A program made the position numbers and the translations under genes. Shown piece by piece: positions 17,114-25,650 of a stretch of DNA of 64,000 bases (positions are counted from its first letter, which is position 1; each line of letters begins with the position of its first letter). This stretch comes from DASRHT01 sp035293765. Lineage in GTDB: Bacteria; Chloroflexota; Ktedonobacteria; Ktedonobacterales; Ktedonobacteraceae. Under the pieces are notes generated by a model that was not told the DNA's origin, searched no databases, and worked only from the letters and a program-made list of their open reading frames with translations. The stretch is taken from positions 62,001 to 126,000 of the forward strand of contig DATGMF010000059.1 in NCBI GenBank assembly GCA_035293765.1. The letters are read 5' to 3'.

Positions 17114-18541
17114 TCACCAGCGGCTAACGACCATCTTCTTGCGTGTAAAGAAGTCGAGGCCATCGGTGCCATGCAGGTGCAGATCGCCGTAAAAAGAGCC
17201 TTTCCAGCCCGAGAAGGGGTAGAAGGCAAAGGGCTGAGCCACTCCCACATTCACCCCCACCATGCCCACCTCCACCTGCTCGCGGAACTCGCGGGCCACG
17301 CGACCGCTCTGCGTGAAGATGGTCGCCATATTGCCCAGGACGCTCTGATTGGCCTGGCTGATCGCCTCCTCTAAGCTCTGCACATGGGAGACGGCAAGCA
17401 CCGGCCCGAAGATCTCGTCGCGCCCAACCGTCATCTCTGGCGCGATCTGATCAAGGATTGTCGGTCCCAGAAAAAAGCCAGGCTGATCAACATATCCTCT
17501 GCCGTCAACGAGCAAATGCGCGCCTTCTTGAATGCCGCGCTCAATGTATCCCAGCACTTTCTGACGGTGCTCGTCTCTGATCAGCGGCCCCACCTGCACC
17601 CCTGGCTGATTACCTGGACCCACCTGAAGGCGGCTCGTTTCGGATTTGAGAGCTTCGAGCAGGGCATCCTGAGCCTTGCCCACCGCAACGGCCACGCTAC
17701 CGGCCAGGCAGCGTTCGCCCGCGTTGCCGAAGGCCGAGTTGAGCACAGCGGGGATGGTGCGTTCCAGATCGGCATCGGGCATCACGATCAGGTGGTTCTT
17801 GGCTCCGCCAGCCGCCTGCACGCGCTTGCCGTGCCGCGCGGCCTCCTGATAAACGTGGCGCGCGACCGGCTCCGAGCCCACGAAGGAGATAGCCTGGATG
17901 CCTGGATGGGCGAGCAGGGCGTTGACGCTCTCCTTCGCACCATGCACGATATTGAGCACGCCCGATGGGAAGCCCGCCGCCAGAAATAGTTCCGCCAGCC
18001 GTTGCGCCCCCAATGGAGTGCGCTCCGAAGGCTTCAGGATGAAGGTATTGCCCGCCACGACAGCCAGTGGGAACATCCATAGCGGGATCATCACTGGAAA
18101 GTTGAAGGGAGGGATGCCAGCGACAACGCCCAGCGGGTAACGGTAATAATCCTGATCAACCTCCTGACTCACCTGGCGCAGCGTGCGACCTTGCAGCAGC
18201 GTGGGCGCGCCACAGGCGAAATCAACCACCTCGATCCCGCGTCTAACCTCGCCGCGCGCCTCATCAAGTGTTTTGCCGTGGTGGCGGGTGACGATCTCGC
18301 TCAGTTCTTCAAGATGCTCTTCCAGCAAAGCCTTGTAGCGGAACATACACTGGACGCGCTCCATTACCGGAACGCGTGACCATTCCGCATACGCCTTCGC
18401 GGCAGCCTGGACCGCTTGCTCGACCTCTTGATCCTGCGAAAGCGGCACCTGCTCGATAACTTCTCCTGTGGCCGGATTATAGATCGGCAGCGTCTCCCGT
18501 TCCGGCTGTATCCAGCGTTCGCCGATGAGATTTGCTAGCAT
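17114..18541 (-). CDS. mmsA: CoA-acylating methylmalonate-semialdehyde dehydrogenase
   Basis: This 475-residue aldehyde dehydrogenase belongs to the MmsA group, which converts methylmalonate or malonate semialdehyde with CoA and NAD to propionyl- or acetyl-CoA in valine and inositol breakdown. Signature segments are IPPFNFPVMIPLWMFPLAV, the cofactor region ILKPSERTP, and the nucleophile in NAGERCLAGS (Cys278). The usual general-base Glu of other aldehyde dehydrogenases is not seen at its position (QAAGGAKNH), as is normal in MmsA. GGAGGAG precedes ATG 18541. The Nudix gene follows by 24 bp. Confidence 0.94.
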   Translation of the reverse strand: MLANLIGERWIQPERETLPIYNPATGEVIEQVPLSQDQEVEQAVQAAAKAYAEWSRVPVMERVQCMFRYKALLEEHLEELSEIVTRHHGKTLDEARGEVRRGIEVVDFACGAPTLLQGRTLRQVSQEVDQDYYRYPLGVVAGIPPFNFPVMIPLWMFPLAVVAGNTFILKPSERTPLGAQRLAELFLAAGFPSGVLNIVHGAKESVNALLAHPGIQAISFVGSEPVARHVYQEAARHGKRVQAAGGAKNHLIVMPDADLERTIPAVLNSAFGNAGERCLAGSVAVAVGKAQDALLEALKSETSRLQVGPGNQPGVQVGPLIRDEHRQKVLGYIERGIQEGAHLLVDGRGYVDQPGFFLGPTILDQIAPEMTVGRDEIFGPVLAVSHVQSLEEAISQANQSVLGNMATIFTQSGRVAREFREQVEVGMVGVNVGVAQPFAFYPFSGWKGSFYGDLHLHGTDGLDFFTRKKMVVSRW

Positions 18542-18569
18542 GTTCTCTCCTCCATTTCCATCGTAGATG

Positions 18570-18810
18570 CTGTACAGGGCAGGCGCAAGGCACTGCCCCT
18601 ACGGGTTTCATCCATCGTAGATGCTACGCAGGGCAACCGCGAGGGATTGCCCCTACCCATCCATTGTCGCCCACTGGCGAACGGGTCGCAATGGGCATAG
18701 GGCAACCGGTAGGGACCCGATTCATCGCGTCCGATTGATCGCCTGCACCTGGGGCTCCCGCCTTCGACACCCAGGCAGGGCAGGCGCAAGGCACTGCCCC
18801 TACAGGGGTC
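18570..18810. repeat. cluster of dispersed GGGCAA and GTAGGGACC repeats
   Basis: Two direct copies of CAGGGCAGGCGCAAGGCACT lie at about 18577 and 18775. A GGGCAACCGCGAGGGATTGCCC palindrome lies between them, and GTAGGGACCCGATTCATCGC follows from 18709. The region lies upstream of mmsA and downstream of the nitroreductase, and contains no gene. A MITE-type inverted partner was not found here. Confidence 0.7.
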
Positions 18811-18925
18811 TTCCTTCGGGTATTGCCTACATTTTCACTTGACTTCTTCAGGTGTGATGCTATACTTCCCTCAAGGGAGGCGGCAGAAACTGAGAACTCG
18901 CTCGACCCACTTGAGGAATTGAAAC

Positions 18926-19579
18926 TTACCATTCGTTCCAGTGAACCACCGTGTCCAGGGGTTCGCGGGCGCCAGGTTTGAAATCTGTGCCGAGCGTATA
19001 GGCGACGGGGATCAGTGCGGCCTGCATGATTTCGTCATAGGGAATGCCTAGAATCGCGGCGGCCTCTTTTTCATAGGGCAGGTGCAGCGTTGTCCAGGCG
19101 CTGCCCAGGCCGCGAGCGCGCGCAGCCAGCATAAAGCTCCAGGCCGCGGGCAAGATCGAGCCCCAGACGCCCGCCTGCATCACGCTCGGCATACCATCGG
19201 TGCGACCGGTGATACAGGGGATGAGATGGACCGGCACTTCATGGAGATGCTCGGCCAGATAGTCCGCGGAACTGACGATGCGCTGCTGGACGCGGACGCG
19301 GTCGGGATTTTGGGCGTACTGAGCGGGATTGGAGACGCCACTATTGCGATACGCGTAAAAACCCTTGCGATAGAGATCAGCGATTGCCATACGCTTCTCG
19401 ACGTCGGTCACAACCATAAAGTGCCAGGTCTGGCGATTGCTGCCCGACGGAGCCTGAACGGCGATCTCCAGGCATTCGCGAATCACCTCCGGCTCAACCG
19501 GTCGCGAAAAGTCGAGTCGTTTGCGCACCGAACGGGTGGTGGTTAGGAGCTGGTCAGGGGTCAAATCAAGTAATGGCAT
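18926..19579 (-). CDS. nitroreductase family protein
   Basis: This 217-residue flavoprotein-type frame has the nitroreductase layout: an N-terminal TTRSVRKRLDFSRPV (phosphate-binding Arg residues), EIAVQAPSGSNRQTWHFMVV, and a C-terminal LGIPYDEIMQAALIPVAYT. Members bind FMN and reduce nitro compounds, quinones or other acceptors with NAD(P)H as dimers. GGAGAAGAGAG precedes ATG 19579. It stands alone between repeat regions; the substrate is unknown. Confidence 0.9.
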   Translation of the reverse strand: MPLLDLTPDQLLTTTRSVRKRLDFSRPVEPEVIRECLEIAVQAPSGSNRQTWHFMVVTDVEKRMAIADLYRKGFYAYRNSGVSNPAQYAQNPDRVRVQQRIVSSADYLAEHLHEVPVHLIPCITGRTDGMPSVMQAGVWGSILPAAWSFMLAARARGLGSAWTTLHLPYEKEAAAILGIPYDEIMQAALIPVAYTLGTDFKPGAREPLDTVVHWNEW

Positions 19580-19615
19580 GTTGCTCTCTTCTCCATAGAA
19601 AAATAACCGCTTTGT

Positions 19616-19651
19616 AGACGGCCTGAGCGAAGATGGCGGTCCTGGCCGTCT
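19616..19651. other. hairpin with conserved TGAGCGAAG loop, copy 1
   Basis: AGACGGCC (19616-19623) pairs perfectly with GGCCGTCT (19644-19651). The 20-base loop begins TGAGCGAAG. Two other hairpins, at 55585-55635 and 61472-61517, share this loop start but have different, still complementary, arms. Confidence 0.6.
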
Positions 19652-19730
19652 GCGATGAAGTAGTAACTACATACATTCTATCATGGATTTTTGGCATAAG
19701 TGTGATGCGCTATGATGAGCGAGCAAGCAA

Positions 19731-19955
19731 GCAGGGCAAGCGCGAGGCCCCCACAACCACCCACGCCCATCCCCTTGCCCCTACCGTTTCTCCTCATGAT
19801 TGTCTGCCCCGTTGCCTTTTTTCCCCACCACGATCTTCGATGGGAGCACCATCTGGTCCCCAAAGAAATCTAAACGGGACCGATTATGTTGGACCGGAGG
19901 CGTAGGGGCAAGGGGAGGCTGGTTGGGGGCGGATGGGGCCTTGCGCTTGCCCTGC
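19731..19955 (+). repeat. MITE-like element A, copy 1
   Basis: Arms at 19731-19784 (GCAGGGCAAGCGCGAGG to CCCCTTGCCCCTAC) and 19902-19955 are imperfect inverted repeats of 54 bp. The core between them includes CTCATGATTGTCTGCCCCGTT and, later, AACGGGACCGA, and is shared with elements at 24333-24560 and 50697-50917. GTTCCC-type pairing inside the core (GTCCCGTT with AACGGGAC in the other copies) suggests a folded element. A diverged repeat, GCAATAAATCGGACGCGG, follows at about 19987. Confidence 0.75.
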
Positions 19956-20108
19956 TACGGGGTGACACGATTTTTTTTGGAGAGGCAATAAATCGGACGC
20001 GGTAAACCTGGTCACCACGAAGGGTTCGGCGGTTCGGCTGTTCCACTTGACTTTCGAACGAGTATCGATTATTATTGGCCTATCTTGTTCCAGGAGGTAT
20101 CAATCATC

Positions 20109-20240
20109 ATGCCCTCACCACAGCTAAGGTGTTGCTACACGAAGTGTGCTGTGTCTACAACTAAATCTGGTCGCTTGCAAGTGGATCATCGTTTTGATTG
20201 CGCTTTTACCATCAGTGCGACCGTGCTTTTCTTTAGATAG
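20109..20240 (+). CDS. possible small Cys-containing peptide upstream of ABC exporter
   Basis: An AGGAGG lies eleven bases before ATG 20109, opening a 43-residue frame (MPSPQLRCCYTKCAVSTTKS and onward) with four Cys and many Ser/Thr residues. It lies about 210 bp upstream of a two-gene ABC exporter. It has no signal peptide. No modification enzyme is nearby, so calling it a ribosomal-peptide precursor would be speculation. It could be chance. The rest of the 19956-20451 gap shows nothing else. Confidence 0.25.
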   Translation: MPSPQLRCCYTKCAVSTTKSGRLQVDHRFDCAFTISATVLFFR

Positions 20241-20451
20241 CTACACGGAGAGGTAGACCTCTTTTTTGTAGACTTCTTCTTCACATTACATAATCAGCCC
20301 ACTTCGCCTCATCGGGCTTCTTCCGCTTGCCTGCTCATCGCTGGCGACATATTGCCTTCCTTTCAGCATCACCGCATGCCACCACATAACATTACATCTC
20401 ATCGTGGGCTTTTTTCTGCTCAATAGGAACAAAACATATAAGGAAAAAATA

Positions 20452-22209
20452 TTGATAACACACCCTTTTCAGGCACTGACCCGTAACGTGCGGCTGCTAG
20501 CCCGTTATCTGCGGCAAGAATGGCTGCGGATGAGCCTGCTGGCTGGAGTCCTGCTCGCAACCATCGGCGTGCAGGTGGCTGCGCCGTTGGTGACGAGCTA
20601 CTTCATTGACCGCGCGACCTCCGGTGGCGATCTGAATGATCTCATCTTTCTGGCCGGACTAGCCATTGCCCTTGCTCTGGCGGGACAGGGCCTATCGGTC
20701 GCCGAAACCTATATCGCCGAACAGGTGAGCTGGACAGCCACGAACGCGTTGCGCGCCGATCTCGTTGCCCATCTGCTGCGATTGGATGCCACGTTCCACA
20801 ACGCCCATACGCCAGGCGAATTGATTGAGCGCGTGGATGGCGATGTAGCCACGCTGGCCCGCTTCTTCTCGCGGTTCGTGGTGTATGTGCTCGGCAACGG
20901 CCTTTTGCTGCTGGGCGTGCTTGGGCTGCTCTATCATGTGGATTGGCGCGTAGGTAGCGCAATGAGCGTCTTTGTCATGCTGGCGTTGCTCGCCATGCTG
21001 CGTATCCGCGCTGTTGCCACTCCCGCCTGGGCCGCAGATCGCCAGGCTAATGCCGACTTCTATAGCTTCGTGGGCGAATATCTGACCGGCTTGCAGGATA
21101 TCCGCTCCAGTGGCGCTGGCGCGTTTGTGCTGCGCCGCTGTGCCGAGGTGATGCGCTTATGGCTGGCTGTGACGCGCAAGGCGCGGATGTGGGGCTATAG
21201 TCTGGGGGCCGTCAGCCTGGGACTCTTTGCGCTCGGCACGGCGGTCGCTTTTGCCCTGAGCGCCATGCTGTTCAAGGACGGCCTGCTGACCATCGGCACC
21301 GTCTACCTGATCTTTCAGTGTACCGAGATGCTGCGCCAGCCAACCGAGCAGATCCGCAACGAAGTGCAGGACTTGCAGCAGGCGGACGCCAGCATTACGC
21401 GCATCGAGGCGCTACTGGGCGTGGAGCCGCTAGTGATCGATGGCAAGGGAGTAGCGTTACCTCCTGGCCCGCTATCGGTGCAGTTCGACGATATCTCTTT
21501 TGGCTACGCGGATGATGTCCCGGTGCTGCGCGACGTTAGCATCGCACTTGCGCCTGGTCGCGTGCTGGGAGTGGTGGGACGTACCGGCAGCGGCAAAACA
21601 ACGTTGACGCGGCTGCTCCTGCGCTTTTACGATCCACAGGCTGGCGTCGTGCGTCTGGGAGGCGTAGACCTGCGAGCGGTCCGCCTTGCAGCAGTGCGCT
21701 CGCGTATCGGCCTGGTCACTCAAGAAGTGCATCTCTTCCAGGCCAGCGTGCGCGACAACCTGACCCTCTTCGATGATAGCATGGCGGATGAGCAAATTAG
21801 CGCCGTGCTGGATGCTGTGGGCCTGGAAGATTGGCTACGGGAACTGCCGCAAGGGCTGGATACGCAACTCGGGCCTGGCGGCATCGAACTCTCCGCCGGA
21901 CAGGCGCAAGTGCTGGCCTGCGCACGCGTCCTGTTGCGCGACCCCGATCTGGTGATCCTGGACGAGCCATCTTCGCGCCTTGATCCGGCCACAGACCGGA
22001 TGCTGCATGCCGCTCTGGGGCGGCTGCTCACAGGTCGCACCGGCATCATCGTGGCGCACCGGCTGGCTACGCTTGCGTATGCCGACGATATTCTGATCCT
22101 GGAGAACGGGCAGGTACGCGAGCACGGGCCACGGCTTGCCCTCGTTGCAGATCCTGACTCACGCTTCGCCGAGTTGCTGCGGCTCGAAACTGCGGAGGTC
22201 TCACTATGA
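20452..22209 (+). CDS. ABC exporter half-transporter (permease-ATPase fusion), subunit 1
   Basis: TTG 20452 has AGGA seven bases upstream and is preferred; an in-frame GTG at 20404 lacks a good site. The 585-residue protein has an N-terminal six-helix exporter domain and a C-terminal nucleotide-binding domain. The latter contains VGRTGSGKTTLTRL (Walker A), LVTQEVHLF (Q-loop), LSAGQAQVLACARVLL (signature, with LSAGQ instead of LSGGQ), LVILDEPSSRLD (Walker B with catalytic Glu) and IVAHRLAT (H-loop). It overlaps the next gene by four bases and probably forms a heterodimer with it. The substrate is unknown. Confidence 0.92.
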   Translation: MITHPFQALTRNVRLLARYLRQEWLRMSLLAGVLLATIGVQVAAPLVTSYFIDRATSGGDLNDLIFLAGLAIALALAGQGLSVAETYIAEQVSWTATNALRADLVAHLLRLDATFHNAHTPGELIERVDGDVATLARFFSRFVVYVLGNGLLLLGVLGLLYHVDWRVGSAMSVFVMLALLAMLRIRAVATPAWAADRQANADFYSFVGEYLTGLQDIRSSGAGAFVLRRCAEVMRLWLAVTRKARMWGYSLGAVSLGLFALGTAVAFALSAMLFKDGLLTIGTVYLIFQCTEMLRQPTEQIRNEVQDLQQADASITRIEALLGVEPLVIDGKGVALPPGPLSVQFDDISFGYADDVPVLRDVSIALAPGRVLGVVGRTGSGKTTLTRLLLRFYDPQAGVVRLGGVDLRAVRLAAVRSRIGLVTQEVHLFQASVRDNLTLFDDSMADEQISAVLDAVGLEDWLRELPQGLDTQLGPGGIELSAGQAQVLACARVLLRDPDLVILDEPSSRLDPATDRMLHAALGRLLTGRTGIIVAHRLATLAYADDILILENGQVREHGPRLALVADPDSRFAELLRLETAEVSL

Positions 22210-23984
22210 AACAACTCCCGACCTGGCTCTACCTGCTGAAAATGGCCCGCTACAGGCTCTGGCTCTACCTGCTCCACGCGCTATTGTGGGGAACGTTCAG
22301 CCTCACCTTCCTCCTGGAAGGGCTGCTTGTCCGCGCATTCTTCGATACGCTCACCGGACAGGCGCATTTGCCAGCGGGCGTGACGGGGCTGATCGTGCTG
22401 CTGATCGTGCTCGCCGTGAGCCGCGTGGCTGTATTGCTGACCGCAGGCTTTGTGGAGATTATGATGCGCTTCACTATGAGCGGACTGCTACGCAGCAACC
22501 TGCTGCGCCACATCCTGGAACGACCTGGCTCTCATGCGCCGCCCTACTCCATTGGCGAGACCATCAGCCGCTTCCGCGATGACGCCTATCAGGCCGAAGA
22601 CGGCGTGGATTGGAGCGACGAGATTGCGGGCCAGAGCTTGCTGGCAGCAGGCGCGTTCCTGCTGCTCCTGCGTATCGATGTGCGCGTGACGCTGGTTACT
22701 ATCCTGCCCCTCGTGGTTGTGACAATCATCACGCTGCGGGCAAGCAACGCGCTGGGTCGCCATCGTGAGGCAAGCAGTCAGGCCACCAGTCAGGTAACAG
22801 GATCCATCGGTGATATGCTGGCGGCGGTACAGACGGTGCAGGGAGCCGGCGCCGAAGGACGAATCGTGGCGCGCTTCCGACGGCTCAACGAGCAGCGCCG
22901 TTCAGCCATGCTAGCCGATAGACTGGCAACGCAGGCTGTGGATGCCATCACGACCAACGCGGTAAGCATAGGGACGGGCCTGATCATGTTGTTAGCTGCC
23001 AGCAATCTGCGTGCCGGTGGCCTGTCGGTGGGCGACTTTGCCCTGTTTGTCTCATACCTGGGCTTCATCGCCGATTTTACCACCTCGCTCGGCAAGTTCC
23101 TGGCTCACTACCGACAGACTGGCGTTGCCTTCACCCGCATGAAGGGCTTGTTGGATGGCGCTCCTCTGACCGCATTGGTCGCGCCCACGCCATTGCATCT
23201 GCGTGGGCCGTTGCCTACTGCGCAGCCTCCAACACGCAACGCCACCGATCAGCTAAGCTTGATGGAGGTCCAGGAGCTGACCTATCGCTACCCACAGTCG
23301 GGACGCGGGATCGTCGGAATAAATCTACGCCTGCCGCGCGGCAGCATGACAGTGGTAACAGGACGCATTGGAGCTGGCAAGACAACACTGCTACAGGCCA
23401 TGCTGGGCCTGCTACCACGCGAGGCGGGCGAGATCCGGTGGAACGGAGACATTGTGGATGACGCCGCCTCTTTTCTCATACCGCCGCGCGCCGCGTACAC
23501 AGCACAGGTACCGCGCCTGTTCAGCGAGACGCTCAAGCAGAACATCCTCCTGGGGCTACCCGATGACCCAGAGGCCCTGGCTGACGCTTTATGGGGAGCG
23601 GTCCTGGAACGCGATGTGCAAGCACTGGAAGAAGGGTTGCAGACGCCGGTGGGCACGCGCGGCGTCAAGCTCTCAGGGGGCCAGGTGCAGCGCACGGCGG
23701 CGGCGCGCATGCTGGTGAGGCGCAGCGAGTTGCTGGTAATCGACGACCTGTCCAGCGCCCTGGACGTTGAGACGGAGCGTCTCTTATGGGAACGTCTCGG
23801 CAAGGGCGGTCCAGTAACGTGCCTGGCTGTCTCGCACCGTCGCGCCGCACTACGCCGAGCCGATCACATCATCGTACTGAAAGATGGCATGATCGACGAG
23901 CAAGGCACGCTGGACGAGCTGCTAGCGACCAGCGAAGAAATGAAACAGTTGTGGTGGGGCGATGCTGAAAGTGATCATGAATGA
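22206..23984 (+). CDS. ABC exporter half-transporter, subunit 2 with degenerate catalytic residue
   Basis: The ATG overlaps the stop of subunit 1 (ATGA), implying translational coupling. The 592-residue protein has the same exporter fold. Its ATPase domain has VTGRIGAGKTTLLQA, the canonical LSGGQVQRTAAARML and VSHRRAALRRADHI. Walker B is LLVIDDLSSALD, with Asp in place of the catalytic Glu. Such an asymmetric pair, one active and one degenerate site, is typical of heterodimeric ABC exporters of drugs, lipids or peptides. Confidence 0.92.
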   Translation: MKQLPTWLYLLKMARYRLWLYLLHALLWGTFSLTFLLEGLLVRAFFDTLTGQAHLPAGVTGLIVLLIVLAVSRVAVLLTAGFVEIMMRFTMSGLLRSNLLRHILERPGSHAPPYSIGETISRFRDDAYQAEDGVDWSDEIAGQSLLAAGAFLLLLRIDVRVTLVTILPLVVVTIITLRASNALGRHREASSQATSQVTGSIGDMLAAVQTVQGAGAEGRIVARFRRLNEQRRSAMLADRLATQAVDAITTNAVSIGTGLIMLLAASNLRAGGLSVGDFALFVSYLGFIADFTTSLGKFLAHYRQTGVAFTRMKGLLDGAPLTALVAPTPLHLRGPLPTAQPPTRNATDQLSLMEVQELTYRYPQSGRGIVGINLRLPRGSMTVVTGRIGAGKTTLLQAMLGLLPREAGEIRWNGDIVDDAASFLIPPRAAYTAQVPRLFSETLKQNILLGLPDDPEALADALWGAVLERDVQALEEGLQTPVGTRGVKLSGGQVQRTAAARMLVRRSELLVIDDLSSALDVETERLLWERLGKGGPVTCLAVSHRRAALRRADHIIVLKDGMIDEQGTLDELLATSEEMKQLWWGDAESDHE

Positions 23985-24014
23985 ATCTTGAAGCGGTGCT
24001 GCCTCTCCTGTTTC

Positions 24015-24193
24015 CCGAGCATCTCTGAAAGAGACGAACTGAGCGGAGATGCTCGGAGCTTCTTTGGAGGAGGCAAAAGGAGAATCAGGCTTGATTTTTG
24101 TCCGCCTTGCCTGCCTGGAACGAAGTGCTCTAGAGAATGTTTTTGGAATCGCTTGCATGGAGCGGCTTGTAATGTTATATTGTGGGGGTAGCG
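24015..24193 (+). promoter_or_regulatory. CRISPR1 leader
   Basis: CCGAGCATCTC (24015-24025) and GAGATGCTCGG (24046-24056) form an 11-bp perfect hairpin with a 20-base loop. The 49 bases adjoining the first repeat (24145-24193, from GGAATCGCTTGC to GGGGGTAGCG) match the CRISPR2 leader at 41 of 49 positions with no gaps. The shared sequence directly abuts the first repeat in both loci, as leaders do. TATATT in this block could be a -10 element. Confidence 0.75.
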
Positions 24194-24304
24194 GTCTGAA
24201 GGATGAGGGGAGCCCGGCAGGGATTGGAACCTTGAATCCCTCCATGTAAGCTGGAGAGTAGAGCAGTGTCTAAGGGATGAGGGGAGCCCGGCAGGGATTG
24301 GAAT
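24194..24304 (+). CRISPR. CRISPR1: two diverged 37-bp repeats and one spacer
   Basis: The repeats are 24194-24230 (starts GTCTGAAGGATGAGGGG, ends CAGGGATTGGAAC) and 24268-24304 (starts GTCTAAGGGATGAGGGG, ends GGGATTGGAAT). They enclose a 37-bp spacer. Repeat ends match those of CRISPR2 (GTCTAAATGG to CAGGGATTGGAAC), while the middle differs. No cas gene occurs in the window. This is a minimal, perhaps decaying, orphan array that keeps its leader. Confidence 0.7.
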
Positions 24305-24332
24305 CGGCGAATGCCCAACAGTATCGCGGGCG

Positions 24333-24560
24333 GGCAGGGCAAGCGTGTAGCCTCCCGATTCATCGCGGGGTTTGCCCCCACCCAGGCCCCTTCGCCGCCC
24401 CTTGCCCCTACCGTTCCTCTTCATGATTGTCTGTCCCGTTGCATTTTTTCCCCACCACGCTGTTTGATGAGATCGGCATCTGGTCCCAAAGAATCCGAAC
24501 GGGACCTGCGATGTTCGACGGGATCGGTAGGGGCAATCCCTTGCGGTTGCCCCGTGGGGG
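24333..24560 (+). repeat. MITE-like element A, copy 2, abutting CRISPR1
   Basis: The element begins GGCAGGGCAAGCGTGTAG and ends near TTGCGGTTGCCCCGTG. Its core (CATGATTGTCTGTCCCGTTG to GAACGGGACCTGCGATGTTC) is shared with copies 1 and 3, and GTCCCGTT can pair with AACGGGAC. It starts less than 30 bp after the last CRISPR repeat. Two copies of the GATCAATCGGGTCC-type repeat follow, at 24587-24622 and 24655-24690. Confidence 0.75.
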
Positions 24561-24952
24561 CCTAGTACGATTTCGGGTGGGGGCAGGGCAATAAATTGGA
24601 CGCGATCAATCGGGTCCCTACGATATTAATGGTGATAGATTGTTATTAGGTCAGGACGGGCGCTGAAGCGGACGCGATCAATCTCGTCGCCCCAGGAGAT
24701 GCAGCAGCGCCTCGTTTTAAGGCTGCGGAGACATCAGGAGAAACGGCTGGCGTTTCGCCCTGGGAGGATACGTAGCGGGAGAAGGGAAAGTGACACGCTG
24801 AGGTATAATGAGATGGCGAAATACCTATCGGTTCTTTGAGTTTAGCAGGAGTAAGTGGCAATGAGTGCTTTACCGCATCCGTCGGCGTAGACTTCGCGTT
24901 TGACGAGAGCCAGTAACGCAGGTGCAGAGGCTGGCAACGGGCCTGCTCATCC

Positions 24953-25018
24953 TTGACAAAGGCCCAGTTCAGTGGTATTTTTGTGATAGTATATTATCAA
25001 AATGTGAGAATATTCTCA
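24953..25018 (+). promoter_or_regulatory. promoter and palindromic operators of the HTH regulator
   Basis: TTGACA (24953-24958) and TATTTT (24976-24981) are separated by 17 bp. Immediately downstream are two palindromes, TGATAGTATATTATCA (24984-24999) and TGAGAATATTCTCA (25005-25018), placed to block transcription. The arrangement suggests autoregulation by the HTH protein that follows, which is an inference. Confidence 0.65.
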
Positions 25019-25038
25019 AACGAAGAGAAGACATCAGT

Positions 25039-25623
25039 GTGCTCAACTATAAAGAGAAAATCGCGGAGGCCATTGCTATGGCAGGCATCAAGGCTACACT
25101 TCTCTTGCACCCGCTCCACCTGCGTATCGTAGATAAAATAGAGGGTCGGCAATTGACGGCCCAGCAACTGGCCGCCATCTTGCCCGATATTGCCCAGGCT
25201 ACGCTCTATCGTCACCTCAACCAGCTTGTGGAAGGGGGCATTCTTGAGATTATAGAGGAGCGGCCCGTGCGCGGCACTGTTGAAAAGGTATATGCCATCA
25301 CCGAGCCGATTTCTGTGGAACTCACGCGCGAAGACCTGGAGCAATTTACGCGCGAAGACCTGATCCGTTATTTCACCGGGCATATGATGCTGCAAACCAC
25401 ACGCTTTGAACGCTATCTGCAACAAGAGGAAATTGACATCCCCAACGATGGCATCCGCTTCTATCAAATTCCCCTTTATCTGAGCAACGAGGAATACCAG
25501 CGGCTCTTTGCCGAGGTGCAGAAGCTGCTTTTAACGTTCGCGGAAAATCAGCCTGCCCCCGGTCGGCGCCGTCGCATCGCTAGCACGGTTTTTATTCCAG
25601 ATATCGAAACGTTGGAAAGCTAA
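25039..25623 (+). CDS. HTH transcriptional regulator (ArsR/PadR-like)
   Basis: GTG 25039 is chosen because the promoter and operators lie at 24953-25018, which excludes the upstream frame; AGAGAAG is eight bases away. The 194-residue product has a winged-helix domain at the N-terminus (LHPLHLRIVDKIEGRQLTAQ, LAAILPDIAQATLYRHLNQL, GGILEIIEERPVRGTVEKVY). A C-terminal domain rich in Glu, Gln and Tyr, likely for dimerisation or ligand sensing, follows. The serine hydrolase gene begins 27 bp downstream and is likely cotranscribed and controlled by it. Confidence 0.85.
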   Translation: MLNYKEKIAEAIAMAGIKATLLLHPLHLRIVDKIEGRQLTAQQLAAILPDIAQATLYRHLNQLVEGGILEIIEERPVRGTVEKVYAITEPISVELTREDLEQFTREDLIRYFTGHMMLQTTRFERYLQQEEIDIPNDGIRFYQIPLYLSNEEYQRLFAEVQKLLLTFAENQPAPGRRRRIASTVFIPDIETLES

Positions 25624-25650
25624 CAGACTGCAAGAAAGGATTGGCAGTAC

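Noticed and set aside
23985..24424. Minus-strand frame of about 149 codons across CRISPR1
   Set aside because: It lies wholly over the CRISPR leader, repeats and element A, and has a similar accidental counterpart over CRISPR2.
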